Numbered from the stretch's first letter, positions 53,108 to 61,969 are shown. The stretch is DNA of 64,000 nt from Rhodospirillales bacterium (GCA_014859895.1 JACZKS010000009.1:1-64000); one strand, 5' to 3'. Program-made: numbers and translations. Notes: a model not told the origin generated them from the sequence alone.

Positions 53108-53827
53108 TCAATCCTCGTGGAACTGGGCGCGTCCCATCTCGATGTGATGGCGCATCGCCTCGACCGCCATCGCCGGTGAGCGCTTTTCGATCGCTTCGAG
53201 GATGCGCAGATGTTCCTTGGCCGCCTCCTGGGGCCGGCCGTGCTTGTAAGTGCCGTGCTGCTGTGAGACCCGCTGCACGTCCGCCTGGATCAGGCCGATG
53301 AGAGACCGCAGCAGCACATTGTTGGTGGCCTCCGCCACGCGAATGTGGAACAGGCTGTCCTCCCCCAGCGTATCGCCGCCCTTCTGCACCTGCTCGGCCA
53401 AGTCCTCGCAGGCCTTGCGGATGTCGGCGATCTGTTCCGGCGTCGCCCTTGTCGCCGCCAATTCCGCGGAGAAGATCTCCAGCACGCCGCGAACCTCCGT
53501 CAGCATCTGCGGCGTCAGGTCTTCCATCACCAGTACGCCCCGGACCAGCCGCTCAAGCGTCTGGACGCTGATCTTCTCGACGACCGTTCCGCTTTGCGGA
53601 AAGGTCCGGACGATGCCGTAAAGCTCCAGTTTGTGAAGCGCCTCGCGCACATGGGCGCGGCCCACCTCGAACCGCTCCATGAGAGCCCGCTCCGACGGAA
53701 GCCGTTGGCCGGGCTTCAGCACGCCGTTCGTCACCAGCTGGCTGACCTGTTCGATAATGACGTCGGCTGGGCGCTTCACACGGATGCGCTTCAGATACCC
53801 GCACACGTCCGTGTCATCGTCAAGCAT
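53108..53827 (-). CDS. FadR/GntR family transcriptional regulator (FCD domain)
   Basis: A 239-residue regulator. The N-terminal winged helix (about 20-85: LKPGQRLPSERALMERFEVGRAHVREALHKLELYG is the family pattern) is followed by an all-helical FCD ligand domain with metal-binding His in FHIRVAEATNN and at the RHHIEMG end. FCD regulators sense small carboxylates. GGAGG precedes ATG 53827. It is divergent from the TRAP operon at 54058, the expected target, and converges with cysNC, with only 17 bp between stops. Confidence 0.93.
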   Translation of the reverse strand: MLDDDTDVCGYLKRIRVKRPADVIIEQVSQLVTNGVLKPGQRLPSERALMERFEVGRAHVREALHKLELYGIVRTFPQSGTVVEKISVQTLERLVRGVLVMEDLTPQMLTEVRGVLEIFSAELAATRATPEQIADIRKACEDLAEQVQKGGDTLGEDSLFHIRVAEATNNVLLRSLIGLIQADVQRVSQQHGTYKHGRPQEAAKEHLRILEAIEKRSPAMAVEAMRHHIEMGRAQFHED

Positions 53828-53845
53828 GGAGCGCCTCCGCGATAT

Positions 53846-53959
53846 TTGGTATTTTCACAACCAATTTATCGACGCTCCTCACTCATGTCAAGGATGACAT
53901 GGTTGACTTGCAAGAGATACACCGGTTATGCTCGTCAATAAAACCAAAAAACCAATTTA
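53846..53959. promoter_or_regulatory. Repeated TTGGT/ACCAA elements in the FadR-TRAP divergent region
   Basis: In the 230-bp gap 53828-54057, TTGGT-N9-ACCAA forms an inverted repeat at 53846-53864, and the 10-mer AACCAATTTA occurs twice (53859-53868 and 53950-53959), 91 bp apart. FadR-type regulators bind TGGT/ACCA half sites, though usually with a shorter spacer. The two copies could allow repression of both divergent promoters by looping. Confidence 0.45.
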
Positions 53960-54057
53960 CCAGAACCTGATCGACATCATCCCTTGCGCGCTCAACGAGC
54001 GGCCATCGCTTGAGCGACGAGATCGAGCAGTAGACGGAAACCCATAGGGAGGAAAGC

Positions 54058-55062
54058 ATGCACAGAATCATCGCCATCATCGCCGCGACGGCATTGGCAA
54101 CCACCACCGCCGCCGCCGCGACCACCACATTCAAGTTCGAAAGCTCGGACGCCGCCGGCAGCCAAGTCTACGAAATTCAGAAGGAATGGACCGACCGGAT
54201 CGAGGCGGCCTCGAACGGGCGCTTCAAGATCGACCTCCTGCCATTGGACGCGGTGGTCAAGTCGTCGGACATTCTGACCGGCGTGCGCAACAACGTCATC
54301 AACGGCGCCATGGCCACCAGTGCCCATTACGCGGGCGAAGACCCGGGCTTCGGCCTCATCGGCGATCCGATCAGCGCGTGGAGCTCGGACGAGGACATCC
54401 TGAAGTTCTACTACCTCGGCGGCGGCATGCAGGTCGTCGACGAAATCATGAGCGGCTGGGGCGTCAAGCTCATCGGCATCTCGCTCACGGGGTCGGAATC
54501 ATTCGTCTCGAAGAAGCCCATCCGGACGATCGAGGAATTCAAGGGTGTGAAGCTGCGCGCGCCGACCGGGCCTGTGCACAAGCTGTTTTCCGCTTTCGGG
54601 GCGGCGCCGGTCAGCCTGCCGAGTTCCGAGGTCTACACCTCGCTCGACAAGGGCGTGATCGATGCGGCGGACTATTCGACGTTCGCCAGCAACCAGAAGC
54701 AGGGCGTGAACGATATCGCCAAGTTTCCGATCTATCCCGGCTTCCATTCCTCGCCCACGGTTCACATCATCATGAACCTGAAGGAGTGGGAGAAGATCGG
54801 AAAGAACGACCAAGTCTTCCTGCAGTCCTACTTCAAGGGCCTGGCCATGGATTCACTGATCCGCCCCCATTACGAGGATCGTCTCGCGGTCGCCCAGGCC
54901 CTCAAGAAGGGCGTGCAGCCGGTCGCCTGGAGCGACGAGGAGCGGGCGAAAGTGCGCCAGCACGCCCAGAAGATCTGGGAAGAGATCGCGGCCAAGTCGG
55001 AAATCGGCAAGAAATTCCTTGATACCCTGATGACCTTCCTCAAGGCCCAGGGGCAGATGTAA
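54058..55062 (+). CDS. TRAP transporter substrate-binding protein (DctP/TakP-like)
   Basis: A 334-residue periplasmic protein. The signal peptide ends near residue 20 in an Ala/Thr-rich stretch. The binding motif EEFKGVKLRAPTGPVHKLFSAFG and the following EVYTSLDKGVIDAADYSTFASN resemble the TakP/keto-acid branch of DctP proteins more than the dicarboxylate branch, so a 2-oxo acid or monocarboxylate is plausible. GGGAGGAAAG precedes ATG 54058. It starts a P-Q-M operon divergent from a FadR-type regulator and is followed by a terminator-like hairpin. Confidence 0.92.
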   Translation: MHRIIAIIAATALATTTAAAATTTFKFESSDAAGSQVYEIQKEWTDRIEAASNGRFKIDLLPLDAVVKSSDILTGVRNNVINGAMATSAHYAGEDPGFGLIGDPISAWSSDEDILKFYYLGGGMQVVDEIMSGWGVKLIGISLTGSESFVSKKPIRTIEEFKGVKLRAPTGPVHKLFSAFGAAPVSLPSSEVYTSLDKGVIDAADYSTFASNQKQGVNDIAKFPIYPGFHSSPTVHIIMNLKEWEKIGKNDQVFLQSYFKGLAMDSLIRPHYEDRLAVAQALKKGVQPVAWSDEERAKVRQHAQKIWEEIAAKSEIGKKFLDTLMTFLKAQGQM

Positions 55063-55072
55063 CCTGGAAACC

Positions 55073-55111
55073 GCCGCGGGACGCGCCTCCGGTCCGGCCC
55101 GCGGCCTTTTT
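55073..55111 (+). terminator. Intercistronic hairpin with U-tract after dctP (attenuator)
   Basis: GCCGCGGG (55073-55080) pairs with CCCGCGGC (55098-55105) and is followed by CTTTTTCC. This is a plausible partial terminator in the 79-bp gap before dctQ, expected to favour binding-protein over permease expression. Confidence 0.7.
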
Positions 55112-55141
55112 CCGAACCGCCCCCGCCATCGGAGAGGAACC

Positions 55142-55696
55142 GTGCTCGATTTCATTGAAAAGGTCGACCGGGCCGTCATGCGGATCGGCAACTCGGCCAG
55201 CGTGCTCTATTTCGGGGTCGTGTGTATCGCCTTCTACGAGGTCATGGCGCGCTACCTGTTCAATTCTCCGACCAGCTGGGTACACGAAACCACAACCTTC
55301 GTCATCGGGCTCTGCCTCGTCTACGGGGGCGTCCATTGCTATGCGGCCGACAGGCACATCTGCATGCGGTTCATCCGCGACACCTTCGGCCCCCGGGGTC
55401 GGTGGATCGTCGACTTCATCACCAACAATTGCGTCCTGATCTTTTTCGCCATGCTGCTTCACGGCGCCTTCTTCTCGGCGTGGGACGCCTTCATCCGGCC
55501 GAACGGAACTTTCCGCATGCAAACTTCGGGAACCGGCCTCGACACGCCGTTCCCGGCGATCAGCAAGGCCTTCCTGCTGGTTTGCTGCGTGATCCTCGTG
55601 GGGCTCGCGATCCTGCATTACGTGCGCCACCTGGCCATCGCGAAGGCGGTCTTCGACGGCACCTACGTCGAACCGCCCCACGTCGGGAAGGAGTGA
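55142..55696 (+). CDS. TRAP transporter small permease (DctQ)
   Basis: A 184-residue inner-membrane protein starting at GTG 55142 behind GAGAGGAA. Four hydrophobic helices are visible, and NSPTSWVHETTTFVIGLCLVYGG contains the DctQ Trp and acidic residue. It is longer than the other DctQ proteins here because of an extended loop before the last helix (about 115-140, RPNGTFRMQTSGTGLDTPFPA), a feature of the subgroup of small permeases linked to longer DctM partners. Confidence 0.9.
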   Translation: MLDFIEKVDRAVMRIGNSASVLYFGVVCIAFYEVMARYLFNSPTSWVHETTTFVIGLCLVYGGVHCYAADRHICMRFIRDTFGPRGRWIVDFITNNCVLIFFAMLLHGAFFSAWDAFIRPNGTFRMQTSGTGLDTPFPAISKAFLLVCCVILVGLAILHYVRHLAIAKAVFDGTYVEPPHVGKE

Positions 55697-55701
55697 CGCC
55701 C

Positions 55702-57024
55702 GTGTTGAGCGCGATCGGCATCGGGCCGGCCACGATCCTCATCTTCGGCACGATGATCATGCTGCTGGCTCTGGGCATGCCGCTTGGATTTCTGACCGGC
55801 TTCATCGCGGTCGGAATCGCCTATCTCTGGTTCGGCGACGCCAACGTGCTGCACATGGTGGCAGGCCGGATCGTCGATTTCACCACGTCCTACACCTTCG
55901 TCGCGGTTCCGATGTTCGTGCTCATGGCATCGATGCTCGACAAGACCGGGATCGCCAAGGACCTTTACAACGCCATGCGGATCATCGCCGGGCGGCTTCC
56001 CGGCGGCATCGCCGTGCAGAGCATGGCGGTCGCGGTGTTGCTTGCCGCGATGTCGGGCATCATCGGCGGCGAGACGGTGCTTCTGGGCCTGGTCGCCCTG
56101 CCGCAGATGCTGCGGCTGGGCTACAACCAGAACCTGGCGATCGGCACCGTGGTTGCCGGCGGCGCGCTTGGCACCATGGTGCCGCCCAGCATCGTACTGA
56201 TCGTCTATGGCCTGTCGGCCAACGTCTCGGTCGGCGACCTGTTCCTGGCCTCCTTCCCACCCGCGTTCCTGCTGGCGGGGCTGTACATCGTCTACATCCT
56301 CGTCCTGTGCTTCCTGCGGCCCGAGTACGGCCCACCCATGAAGCGCGACGAACTCCAAGGCATGACCCGCGCCGACTTCGTCAGGATGGCCCGCGACATC
56401 GCCATTCCGGCCCTGATCGCTCTCTGGGTGCTCGGCAGCATTTACGGCGGCATCGCCTCGGTCACGGAGTCGGCCTGCGTTGGCGTGGCGGCGGTTTTCG
56501 CGGCGGCGTTCTATCGCCGCGAACTGTCGGTGGCGATCGTTTACGATGCCCTGAAGCACACCATGCGCACGGTCGGCATGATCATCTGGGTCGGCATCGG
56601 CGCCACCATGATCATCGGCGTTTACAACCTCATGGGCGGGGACAAGTTCGTCAAGGATCTCATCGTCAGCCAGGACGTCGCCCCCATCGTCGTCGTCCTT
56701 CTGATGATGCTGGTCCTGATATTCCTCGGCATGTTCCTGGACTGGATCGGCATCGCACTCCTGTGCATGCCCATCTTCGTGCCGATCATCGTCGACCTCG
56801 GGTACGACCCGATCTGGTTCGGCGTGCTGTTCTGCCTCAACATGCAGGTGTCGTTCCTGACCCCCCCCTTCGGCCCTGCGGCTTTCTACCTGAAAAGCGT
56901 GGCGCCCCCGGGCATCGAACTGACAGATATTTTCCGCGCCGTATGGCCGTTCATCATCATGCAGACCATCGTGCTCGTCGCGGTGCTGCTCGTGCCGGAG
57001 ATATCGACCTTCATGATCAAGTAG
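55702..57024 (+). CDS. TRAP transporter large permease (DctM)
   Basis: A 440-residue polytopic permease: SYTFVAVPMFVLMASMLDKTG, AAMSGIIGGETVLLGLVALPQM and the late SFLTPPFGPAAFYLKSVAP. The start is GTG 55702, which is well spaced from AAGGAG; an in-frame GTG at 55693 overlaps the dctQ stop (GTGA) and is the alternative. The GGETV in place of the usual GSAPA in the conserved loop marks a different DctM subgroup from the other three complete systems. A run of eight T follows the stop at about 57035. Confidence 0.93.
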   Translation: MLSAIGIGPATILIFGTMIMLLALGMPLGFLTGFIAVGIAYLWFGDANVLHMVAGRIVDFTTSYTFVAVPMFVLMASMLDKTGIAKDLYNAMRIIAGRLPGGIAVQSMAVAVLLAAMSGIIGGETVLLGLVALPQMLRLGYNQNLAIGTVVAGGALGTMVPPSIVLIVYGLSANVSVGDLFLASFPPAFLLAGLYIVYILVLCFLRPEYGPPMKRDELQGMTRADFVRMARDIAIPALIALWVLGSIYGGIASVTESACVGVAAVFAAAFYRRELSVAIVYDALKHTMRTVGMIIWVGIGATMIIGVYNLMGGDKFVKDLIVSQDVAPIVVVLLMMLVLIFLGMFLDWIGIALLCMPIFVPIIVDLGYDPIWFGVLFCLNMQVSFLTPPFGPAAFYLKSVAPPGIELTDIFRAVWPFIIMQTIVLVAVLLVPEISTFMIK

Positions 57025-57251
57025 CGGACCGTCGTTTTTTTTAATTCCTGCTCGGCAGGGCGTTGGCTTAGGAGCGGATCGGACTGCGGCAGATTCCGGG
57101 CTGTTTCGGAACAAGTTTCCAAGCATGGAACCATCTCGTTTCACGGGTGGAAAGGTCGCACCGCACACGAGACTTGATCGGCGTCCTGTTGTGCGCCATT
57201 ACCAGGAGATCCTGGAGAACGGACATCGACAGCAAAGGGATACTGAAGCAC

Positions 57252-58286
57252 ATGCGCGCTCTATTCATTCACGGAGAAAAAGACCTTCGGCTGGGCGATC
57301 TGCCCGAACCGGAACTCAAGCCAGGTGAATACAAGCTGAAGGTGGCCAGCGCGCTGATCTGCGGCAGCGATCTTCACTATTACATCGAAGGCGGCATCGG
57401 CACCCGGCGAATCCAGAAGCCTCACGTTCCCGGCCACGAATTCGCCGCCTGGGTGTGGGATGACCGGGCCGAGGAAGTGGGCTTGAAGAAGGGCCAACTG
57501 GTGGCGGTCGAACCCTCGCACTTCTGTCGCGAGTGCGAATATTGCCGCCGTGGCCTGCCGCATCTGTGCACGAGCCTGCGCTTCCGCGGCTCGCCGCCGA
57601 ACCATGGCGCCATGACCGAGTTCATCGCCGCGCCTCGCGAGTCGATCATCCCCGTTCCCGAGGGCTTCACCGCCGACGAGGTGGCCTTCCTGGAGCCGGT
57701 CGGTATCGGCATTCACGCGCTCAAGAAGGCCGACCTGCAGTTGGCCGACAGCGTCGCCATCCTGGGCTGCGGGCCGATCGGGCTCGTCCTGCTGCAGCTG
57801 GCCCGCGCCCATGGCGCCGGCACCATCTATTGCGCCGATCCGCTGGAGTACCGCGCCAAAAAGGCCCTGGCTTTGGGCGCCGACCAGGTGGGTGCCAGCT
57901 ACAAGGACATCGTGGATATGACGGGCGGTCGCGGCGTCGATCTCGCCATCGACGCGACCACCTCGCCCGATGCCATGGCCGAGACGATCGCCATGGTCCG
58001 GCCGGCCGGGCGCATTGTGCTCGTCGGCATTCCCACCGGCGTCAACTACAATGCCTTCGACGCCATGCCGTTCCGCTCCAAGGAACCGACCATCAAGATC
58101 TGCAATCGTATGAGCGAGGTCTATCCGGAAGCTATCGAGGCCGTGCGGCGGGGCATGATCAACGTCAAAGCCATCATCACGCACCACGGCGCGATGGAAG
58201 ATGCCGTCTCGCTGTTCGAGCGCCAGGGCTCTTATCGCGACGGCTCGCTCAAAAGCGCCATCTATCCGAACGGGGTTCCGAACTGA
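57252..58286 (+). CDS. Zinc-dependent sugar-alcohol/L-idonate 5-dehydrogenase-like protein
   Basis: A 344-residue medium-chain dehydrogenase. Catalytic zinc ligands are C37 (ICGSD), H62 and E63 (PGHEF); the structural zinc site is C92, C95, C98, C106 (FCRECEYCRRGLPHLC). The Rossmann motif AILGCGPIGLVLLQLA follows. The CGSDLHYY pattern is typical of sorbitol, xylitol and L-idonate dehydrogenases. ATG 57252 has only a distant AAGGGA, so the start is moderately sure. It lies 227 bp after the TRAP operon and ends at a strong terminator. It may oxidise the imported compound or act on a polyol. Confidence 0.9.
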   Translation: MRALFIHGEKDLRLGDLPEPELKPGEYKLKVASALICGSDLHYYIEGGIGTRRIQKPHVPGHEFAAWVWDDRAEEVGLKKGQLVAVEPSHFCRECEYCRRGLPHLCTSLRFRGSPPNHGAMTEFIAAPRESIIPVPEGFTADEVAFLEPVGIGIHALKKADLQLADSVAILGCGPIGLVLLQLARAHGAGTIYCADPLEYRAKKALALGADQVGASYKDIVDMTGGRGVDLAIDATTSPDAMAETIAMVRPAGRIVLVGIPTGVNYNAFDAMPFRSKEPTIKICNRMSEVYPEAIEAVRRGMINVKAIITHHGAMEDAVSLFERQGSYRDGSLKSAIYPNGVPN

Positions 58287-58315
58287 CCCAGCTGCGGCGG
58301 CTGGCTGTCGCATGA

Positions 58316-58344
58316 GGGGCCGCCTGCTGGCGGCCCCGTTTTTT
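58316..58344 (+). terminator. Rho-independent terminator
   Basis: GGGGCCGCC-TGCT-GGCGGCCCC is a perfect 9-bp stem with a tetraloop followed by GTTTTTT. It ends the dehydrogenase transcript and abuts the stop of the convergent kinase-like gene. Confidence 0.95.
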
Positions 58345-59999
58345 CAGGCCGCCGGCCTGCCGTCCTCGGCGATCGGCAAGGTGAACGACGCCACGACCCC
58401 GCCCCCCATCTTGTCGCCGATGCTGAATTCCCCGGCGTGGGCCTCGACGATGTGCTGGCAAATCAGCAATCCGGTTCCCAGTTCCCCCGGCTTCGTCGAG
58501 ACATAGGGATAAAACAGGCGGTCGCGAGCCGCACTGGCAATGCCGACGCCCGCGACGATCGCCGTTCCCTCGACCTGGAACCAGACGCGCCTGCCGTTGC
58601 GCCGGCCGGTGCCGACCCGGAGTGCCCGCTGCGGGCCTTCGACGCCGACCATCGCCTCGACGCAGTTACGCGCCAAGCTGACGACCACCTGGGCAATCTG
58701 CACGGGGTCGGCCGTCACCCGCGGCAGGTTCCCCGCGAGGTCAAGGTCGACCACGATGTCGCCCTCGTTTCGCACCAGGTCGATGGCGTCGCGGATGATC
58801 TCGTTGAGATCGACAGCTCGCCTGTCCGTCTCCCGGCCGACGATCTGCCGGACCCGGTCGATGGTTTCACCGGCCACCATCGCCTGCCGGAGAACGAAGT
58901 CGAAGGCCTCGTCCATATCCTTCATCGACGCCGACTGGGACGCCAGGCGGCGCCTCGCGTCATACGCTCGCGCGGTGAGGGCGGCCAACGGCGGGTTCAT
59001 ATCCCGGACCAGGCTGGAGGCGATCTCCTCGATGCCGCTACGGCCCGACATGCGGGCCAATTCCAGTGCCAGTTGCCGATGCTTCTCCTCGGCATTGCGG
59101 CGCTCGGTCACGTCGTGAACCACGCCGCTGGCCCGCACGGGCGTCCCATCCGGTTTCTTCTCGATCTCGCTACTGATCTCCAGATGGCGGACCGCCCAAT
59201 CCGGCCGGATGACACGCAGTTGCCCGATGTCGAGGTTATGCCCCATTTTCGCCAGCAGGTTGAGGGCTTCCGCCGCGCGCTCGCGATCCTCGGGATGGAC
59301 CGCCTCGAGGAAAACGTCGATGGACATCGGCGCGTCCGCCGGGAGCCCCAGGATGCTCCCGACCTCTCGCGACCAGGCAATCCGGCCGCTCGCATAGTCG
59401 TAGCTCCACGATCCCAGGTGGGCAATCCGTTGCGCTTCCCTCAGGCGGCTCTCGCTCTGCTCGAGGGTCGCGAACATGTCGTCGAGGCGCGCGATTGCCT
59501 GATCGAGCGTCCGCAGGGGAATTCTGCGCAGGACGATCACGACGGCGCCGGCCAGCCCGCAGGAGAGAGCGAACACCAGCACGGTTTCGAGGAGGATCGG
59601 CAACAGGCTGACGGCGGTTTCAACCCACCCGATCACCTGCCCGCCATCCTCGAAGCTCCGCGTCCGGGTCAGGACCGGAAAAGCCGGGTCCCCTCCCACC
59701 GTCCGAACCAGGTTGCCCCGCGCATCCATGACGCGTACACGGGTCCTGCTGGAAAAAAGCGACGTCGACACCACGTCGCCAATGCGTTCGGTCTGGAATA
59801 TCCAGGTTTCGGGAAAGCGATAATTAAACCGGGTCAGGTTCTGCACGATCAATTCGGTCTGGTTGCTCAGGAACCGGGCCTCGCCTCGATAGGAGGCGAT
59901 ACTGAACACCAGCGGCGCAAGGACGGCAACGCCGACGGCGACCGCCGCGGCCGAGCGGATGATTGTTTTTCTGACGCTGCCATAGACTTGCCGTTGCAT
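58344..59999 (-). CDS. Membrane histidine kinase-like protein lacking the phospho-acceptor His (probable pseudokinase)
   Basis: A 551-residue sensor with a membrane segment at about 13-36, a periplasmic domain of roughly 95 residues, a second segment (130-158), a PAS domain (about 190-300) and a C-terminal dimerisation/ATPase region. In the H-box the expected H-E-x-N-x-P-L pattern reads VRDMNPPLAAL: Arg332 (codon 59004-59006) replaces the histidine. The N-box Asn remains (SLARNCVEAM) and the G2 GTGLLICQHIVEAH is nearly normal, but the G1 D-x-G-x-G motif is degenerate (TAIVAGVGIA). It cannot autophosphorylate in the usual way. It starts seven bases after the periplasmic binding-protein gene, so the two probably form one sensing unit. 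No response regulator is adjacent. Confidence 0.82.
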   Translation of the reverse strand: MQRQVYGSVRKTIIRSAAAVAVGVAVLAPLVFSIASYRGEARFLSNQTELIVQNLTRFNYRFPETWIFQTERIGDVVSTSLFSSRTRVRVMDARGNLVRTVGGDPAFPVLTRTRSFEDGGQVIGWVETAVSLLPILLETVLVFALSCGLAGAVVIVLRRIPLRTLDQAIARLDDMFATLEQSESRLREAQRIAHLGSWSYDYASGRIAWSREVGSILGLPADAPMSIDVFLEAVHPEDRERAAEALNLLAKMGHNLDIGQLRVIRPDWAVRHLEISSEIEKKPDGTPVRASGVVHDVTERRNAEEKHRQLALELARMSGRSGIEEIASSLVRDMNPPLAALTARAYDARRRLASQSASMKDMDEAFDFVLRQAMVAGETIDRVRQIVGRETDRRAVDLNEIIRDAIDLVRNEGDIVVDLDLAGNLPRVTADPVQIAQVVVSLARNCVEAMVGVEGPQRALRVGTGRRNGRRVWFQVEGTAIVAGVGIASAARDRLFYPYVSTKPGELGTGLLICQHIVEAHAGEFSIGDKMGGGVVASFTLPIAEDGRPAA

Positions 60000-60006
60000 C
60001 GGCGGC

Positions 60007-60840
60007 CTACTTTCCTTCGCGCAGCGGCACAATGCCGACGCTTTCCAGAATGTCGCGCCCCTCGGGCGAGGCCGCGAAGTCCAGGAAGGCCCGCGCCGCG
60101 GCCCCGGTCTCGGGGCGGGTGATGAAGTGGAACGTCTTGGTCAGATCATAGGTGCCGTTGCGGATGGTCTCGACGGTGGCGGCAACGCCATCCAGCGCCA
60201 GGGCCTTGATCGGCCGCCTCTCGGCGAGGACCAGGGACAGCGAGTTGGGGCCGAAGGACCCGGGGATCGTTTCGACCATTTCGGCCGCTTCCTGGTCGGT
60301 ATAGGCAACCGGCGCGATCCTTTTCTCAGCCGCCTCCTGCCAGGCAGAAGTCAGCCGGGGAAGGAAACGCATCAGGATTTCGGTGTCGCCGTCGGACGGC
60401 GGCCTAAGGATAAAGCGGATCGGCGTACCGTCACCCCACGCGGTGATCCTTTCCTCATAAATGTCGACGATCTCCGTGCTGCGGATGGTGCTGCGCGGAT
60501 TGTCGCGCCGCACGGCGAACACCAGCGCCGTCGTGCCGTAGGGCCGGGCAGTAAGTCCCAGGCTGCGCTCCGCCGCCTTCAACGGCCGTGAAGTCAGGCC
60601 GATGTCCAGCGCGCCAGCAACCACCGCCTTGATAGCCCCAGACGTGCCGACGCTGGGCAGGACGATGCCGGTGAGCTCCGGGCGCCGTTTCGTCAGGCCG
60701 TCAAGCAGTTGCTGGGCGCCACCAAGGGCCGCTCCGGTGCCGCCAATTCTAAGCGTCTGTTCCGCCGCAGCCACGGGGCTGCCATAGCCCGCCGATCCGA
60801 GCAAAAGCACCGCAGCCAGCAAGATCCTCAGACCCGCCAT
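60007..60840 (-). CDS. PstS-like periplasmic binding protein
   Basis: A 277-residue protein with a signal peptide ending near residue 26 (SPVAA-AE) and a type II periplasmic-binding fold. TLRIGGTGAALGGAQQLLDG and SVGTSGAIKAVVAGALDIGLTSRPLK resemble the anion-binding loops of phosphate-binding PstS-like proteins. No ABC permease genes are nearby. Its only partner is the kinase-like membrane protein seven bases downstream, so it probably serves as the ligand receptor of a signalling complex rather than of a transporter. GGGAAGGA precedes ATG 60840. Confidence 0.88.
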   Translation of the reverse strand: MAGLRILLAAVLLLGSAGYGSPVAAAEQTLRIGGTGAALGGAQQLLDGLTKRRPELTGIVLPSVGTSGAIKAVVAGALDIGLTSRPLKAAERSLGLTARPYGTTALVFAVRRDNPRSTIRSTEIVDIYEERITAWGDGTPIRFILRPPSDGDTEILMRFLPRLTSAWQEAAEKRIAPVAYTDQEAAEMVETIPGSFGPNSLSLVLAERRPIKALALDGVAATVETIRNGTYDLTKTFHFITRPETGAAARAFLDFAASPEGRDILESVGIVPLREGK

Positions 60841-60933
60841 CGCCGTTCCTTCCCTCGGCCGGCTTCGTGTCGTGCCGTTGTTATGGTGCGATCTTAGCCC
60901 ATCGGCCGCGATGATCCCAGCCCTTACCAGGGA

Positions 60934-61932
60934 TCAGAGCGGCCGAATCGGCCGCTGCGCGGCTTCGTCGGCCACCGCCAGCGGATTGGCCAGCGGCAAG
61001 CCGAAACCTTCCGCCTCGATCTCGAAGACGTCGCCCGGCACCGCCTTGATGCCGGCGGCGAAACTGAGGGTCGCGGTGCCGAAGAAATGGCAGTGCGCAT
61101 CGCCGGGCCGGCGGAACTGCGGATACTTGAAATGGTGGTGCTCGAGGTTGGCGATGGAGTGCGACATGTTGTCCTCGCCGCTGACGAATTCGGCCTCCCA
61201 CAGCACCTTGCCGGCCCGCAGGATGCGGCTCCTGCCGGCAACGTGGCCGGGCAGTTCGCCAAGGAGCAGTTCGGGCCCGAACGAGCAGGGCCTGAGCTTG
61301 GAATGGGCAAGATAGAGATAGTTCTGGCGCTCGGTGACATGGTCGGAGAATTCGTTGCCGAGCGCGAAGCCGAGCCTGAACGGCGTACTGTCGGGGCCAA
61401 TCACATAAAGGCCGACGATCTCTGGTTCCTCGCCGCCGTCCAACGAGAAATCGGGCATGGCCAGCGGATGGCCGGGCGAAGCAACGATGCCGCCGTCGCC
61501 CTTGTAGAACCACTCCGGCTGGATGCCGGCGCGGCCCGGCCTCGGCTTGCCGCCTTCCAGGCCCCAGCGGAACATTTTCATGGAGTCGGTGAGGTCTTCC
61601 TCGCCCTTCGCCGTTCCCTGGTGCATGGCGGCCCGGGCACTGGCGCTGCCCAGGTGGGTCAGCCCGGTGCCGGTCACCAGCAGGTGGGCGGGGTCGGGAT
61701 GCAGGAGGGGCGCCAACAAGCGGCCGTCGGCGACGACGGCGGCGTAGTCCGCCTTCTCGCGGCCGGCCCGCTCGGCCACCAGGTCGGCCAGCGGCCGGCC
61801 GGCGGCGATGGCGTCCTGGGCCAGATGGTAGGTGCCGGGCGTGCCGGTCAGCACGGTCAGCGTGCCCTGCCCCTCGTCGACCCGGCCAACGGCAACCTTG
61901 CCGTCGCCGGCCGTGAATTGCACCAAGCGCAT
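60934..61932 (-). CDS. FAH-fold protein of the GguC/AraD1 type
   Basis: A 332-residue protein of the fumarylacetoacetate hydrolase superfamily resembling GguC/AraD1 proteins found in sugar and pentonate operons. Recognisable blocks are LLVTGTGLTHLGSASARAAMH, PEWFYKGDGGIVASPGHPL, EIVGLYVIGPD and the metal-site region LGNEFSDHV. Family members act as dehydratases or hydrolases of 2-keto-3-deoxy acids. GGGGG precedes ATG 61932. It lies 37 bp downstream of the aldehyde dehydrogenase and shares its transcript, so a step in 2-keto-3-deoxypentonate breakdown is likely. Confidence 0.88.
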   Translation of the reverse strand: MRLVQFTAGDGKVAVGRVDEGQGTLTVLTGTPGTYHLAQDAIAAGRPLADLVAERAGREKADYAAVVADGRLLAPLLHPDPAHLLVTGTGLTHLGSASARAAMHQGTAKGEEDLTDSMKMFRWGLEGGKPRPGRAGIQPEWFYKGDGGIVASPGHPLAMPDFSLDGGEEPEIVGLYVIGPDSTPFRLGFALGNEFSDHVTERQNYLYLAHSKLRPCSFGPELLLGELPGHVAGRSRILRAGKVLWEAEFVSGEDNMSHSIANLEHHHFKYPQFRRPGDAHCHFFGTATLSFAAGIKAVPGDVFEIEAEGFGLPLANPLAVADEAAQRPIRPL

Positions 61933-61969
61933 GATTCCGCCCCCTTCGGTCGTCGTGGAGACCTCTCGT

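Noticed and set aside
58344-59999. Ordinary active sensor kinase
   Set aside because: The H-box histidine is Arg (codon 59004-59006) and G1 is degenerate, so it was called a pseudokinase-like protein.
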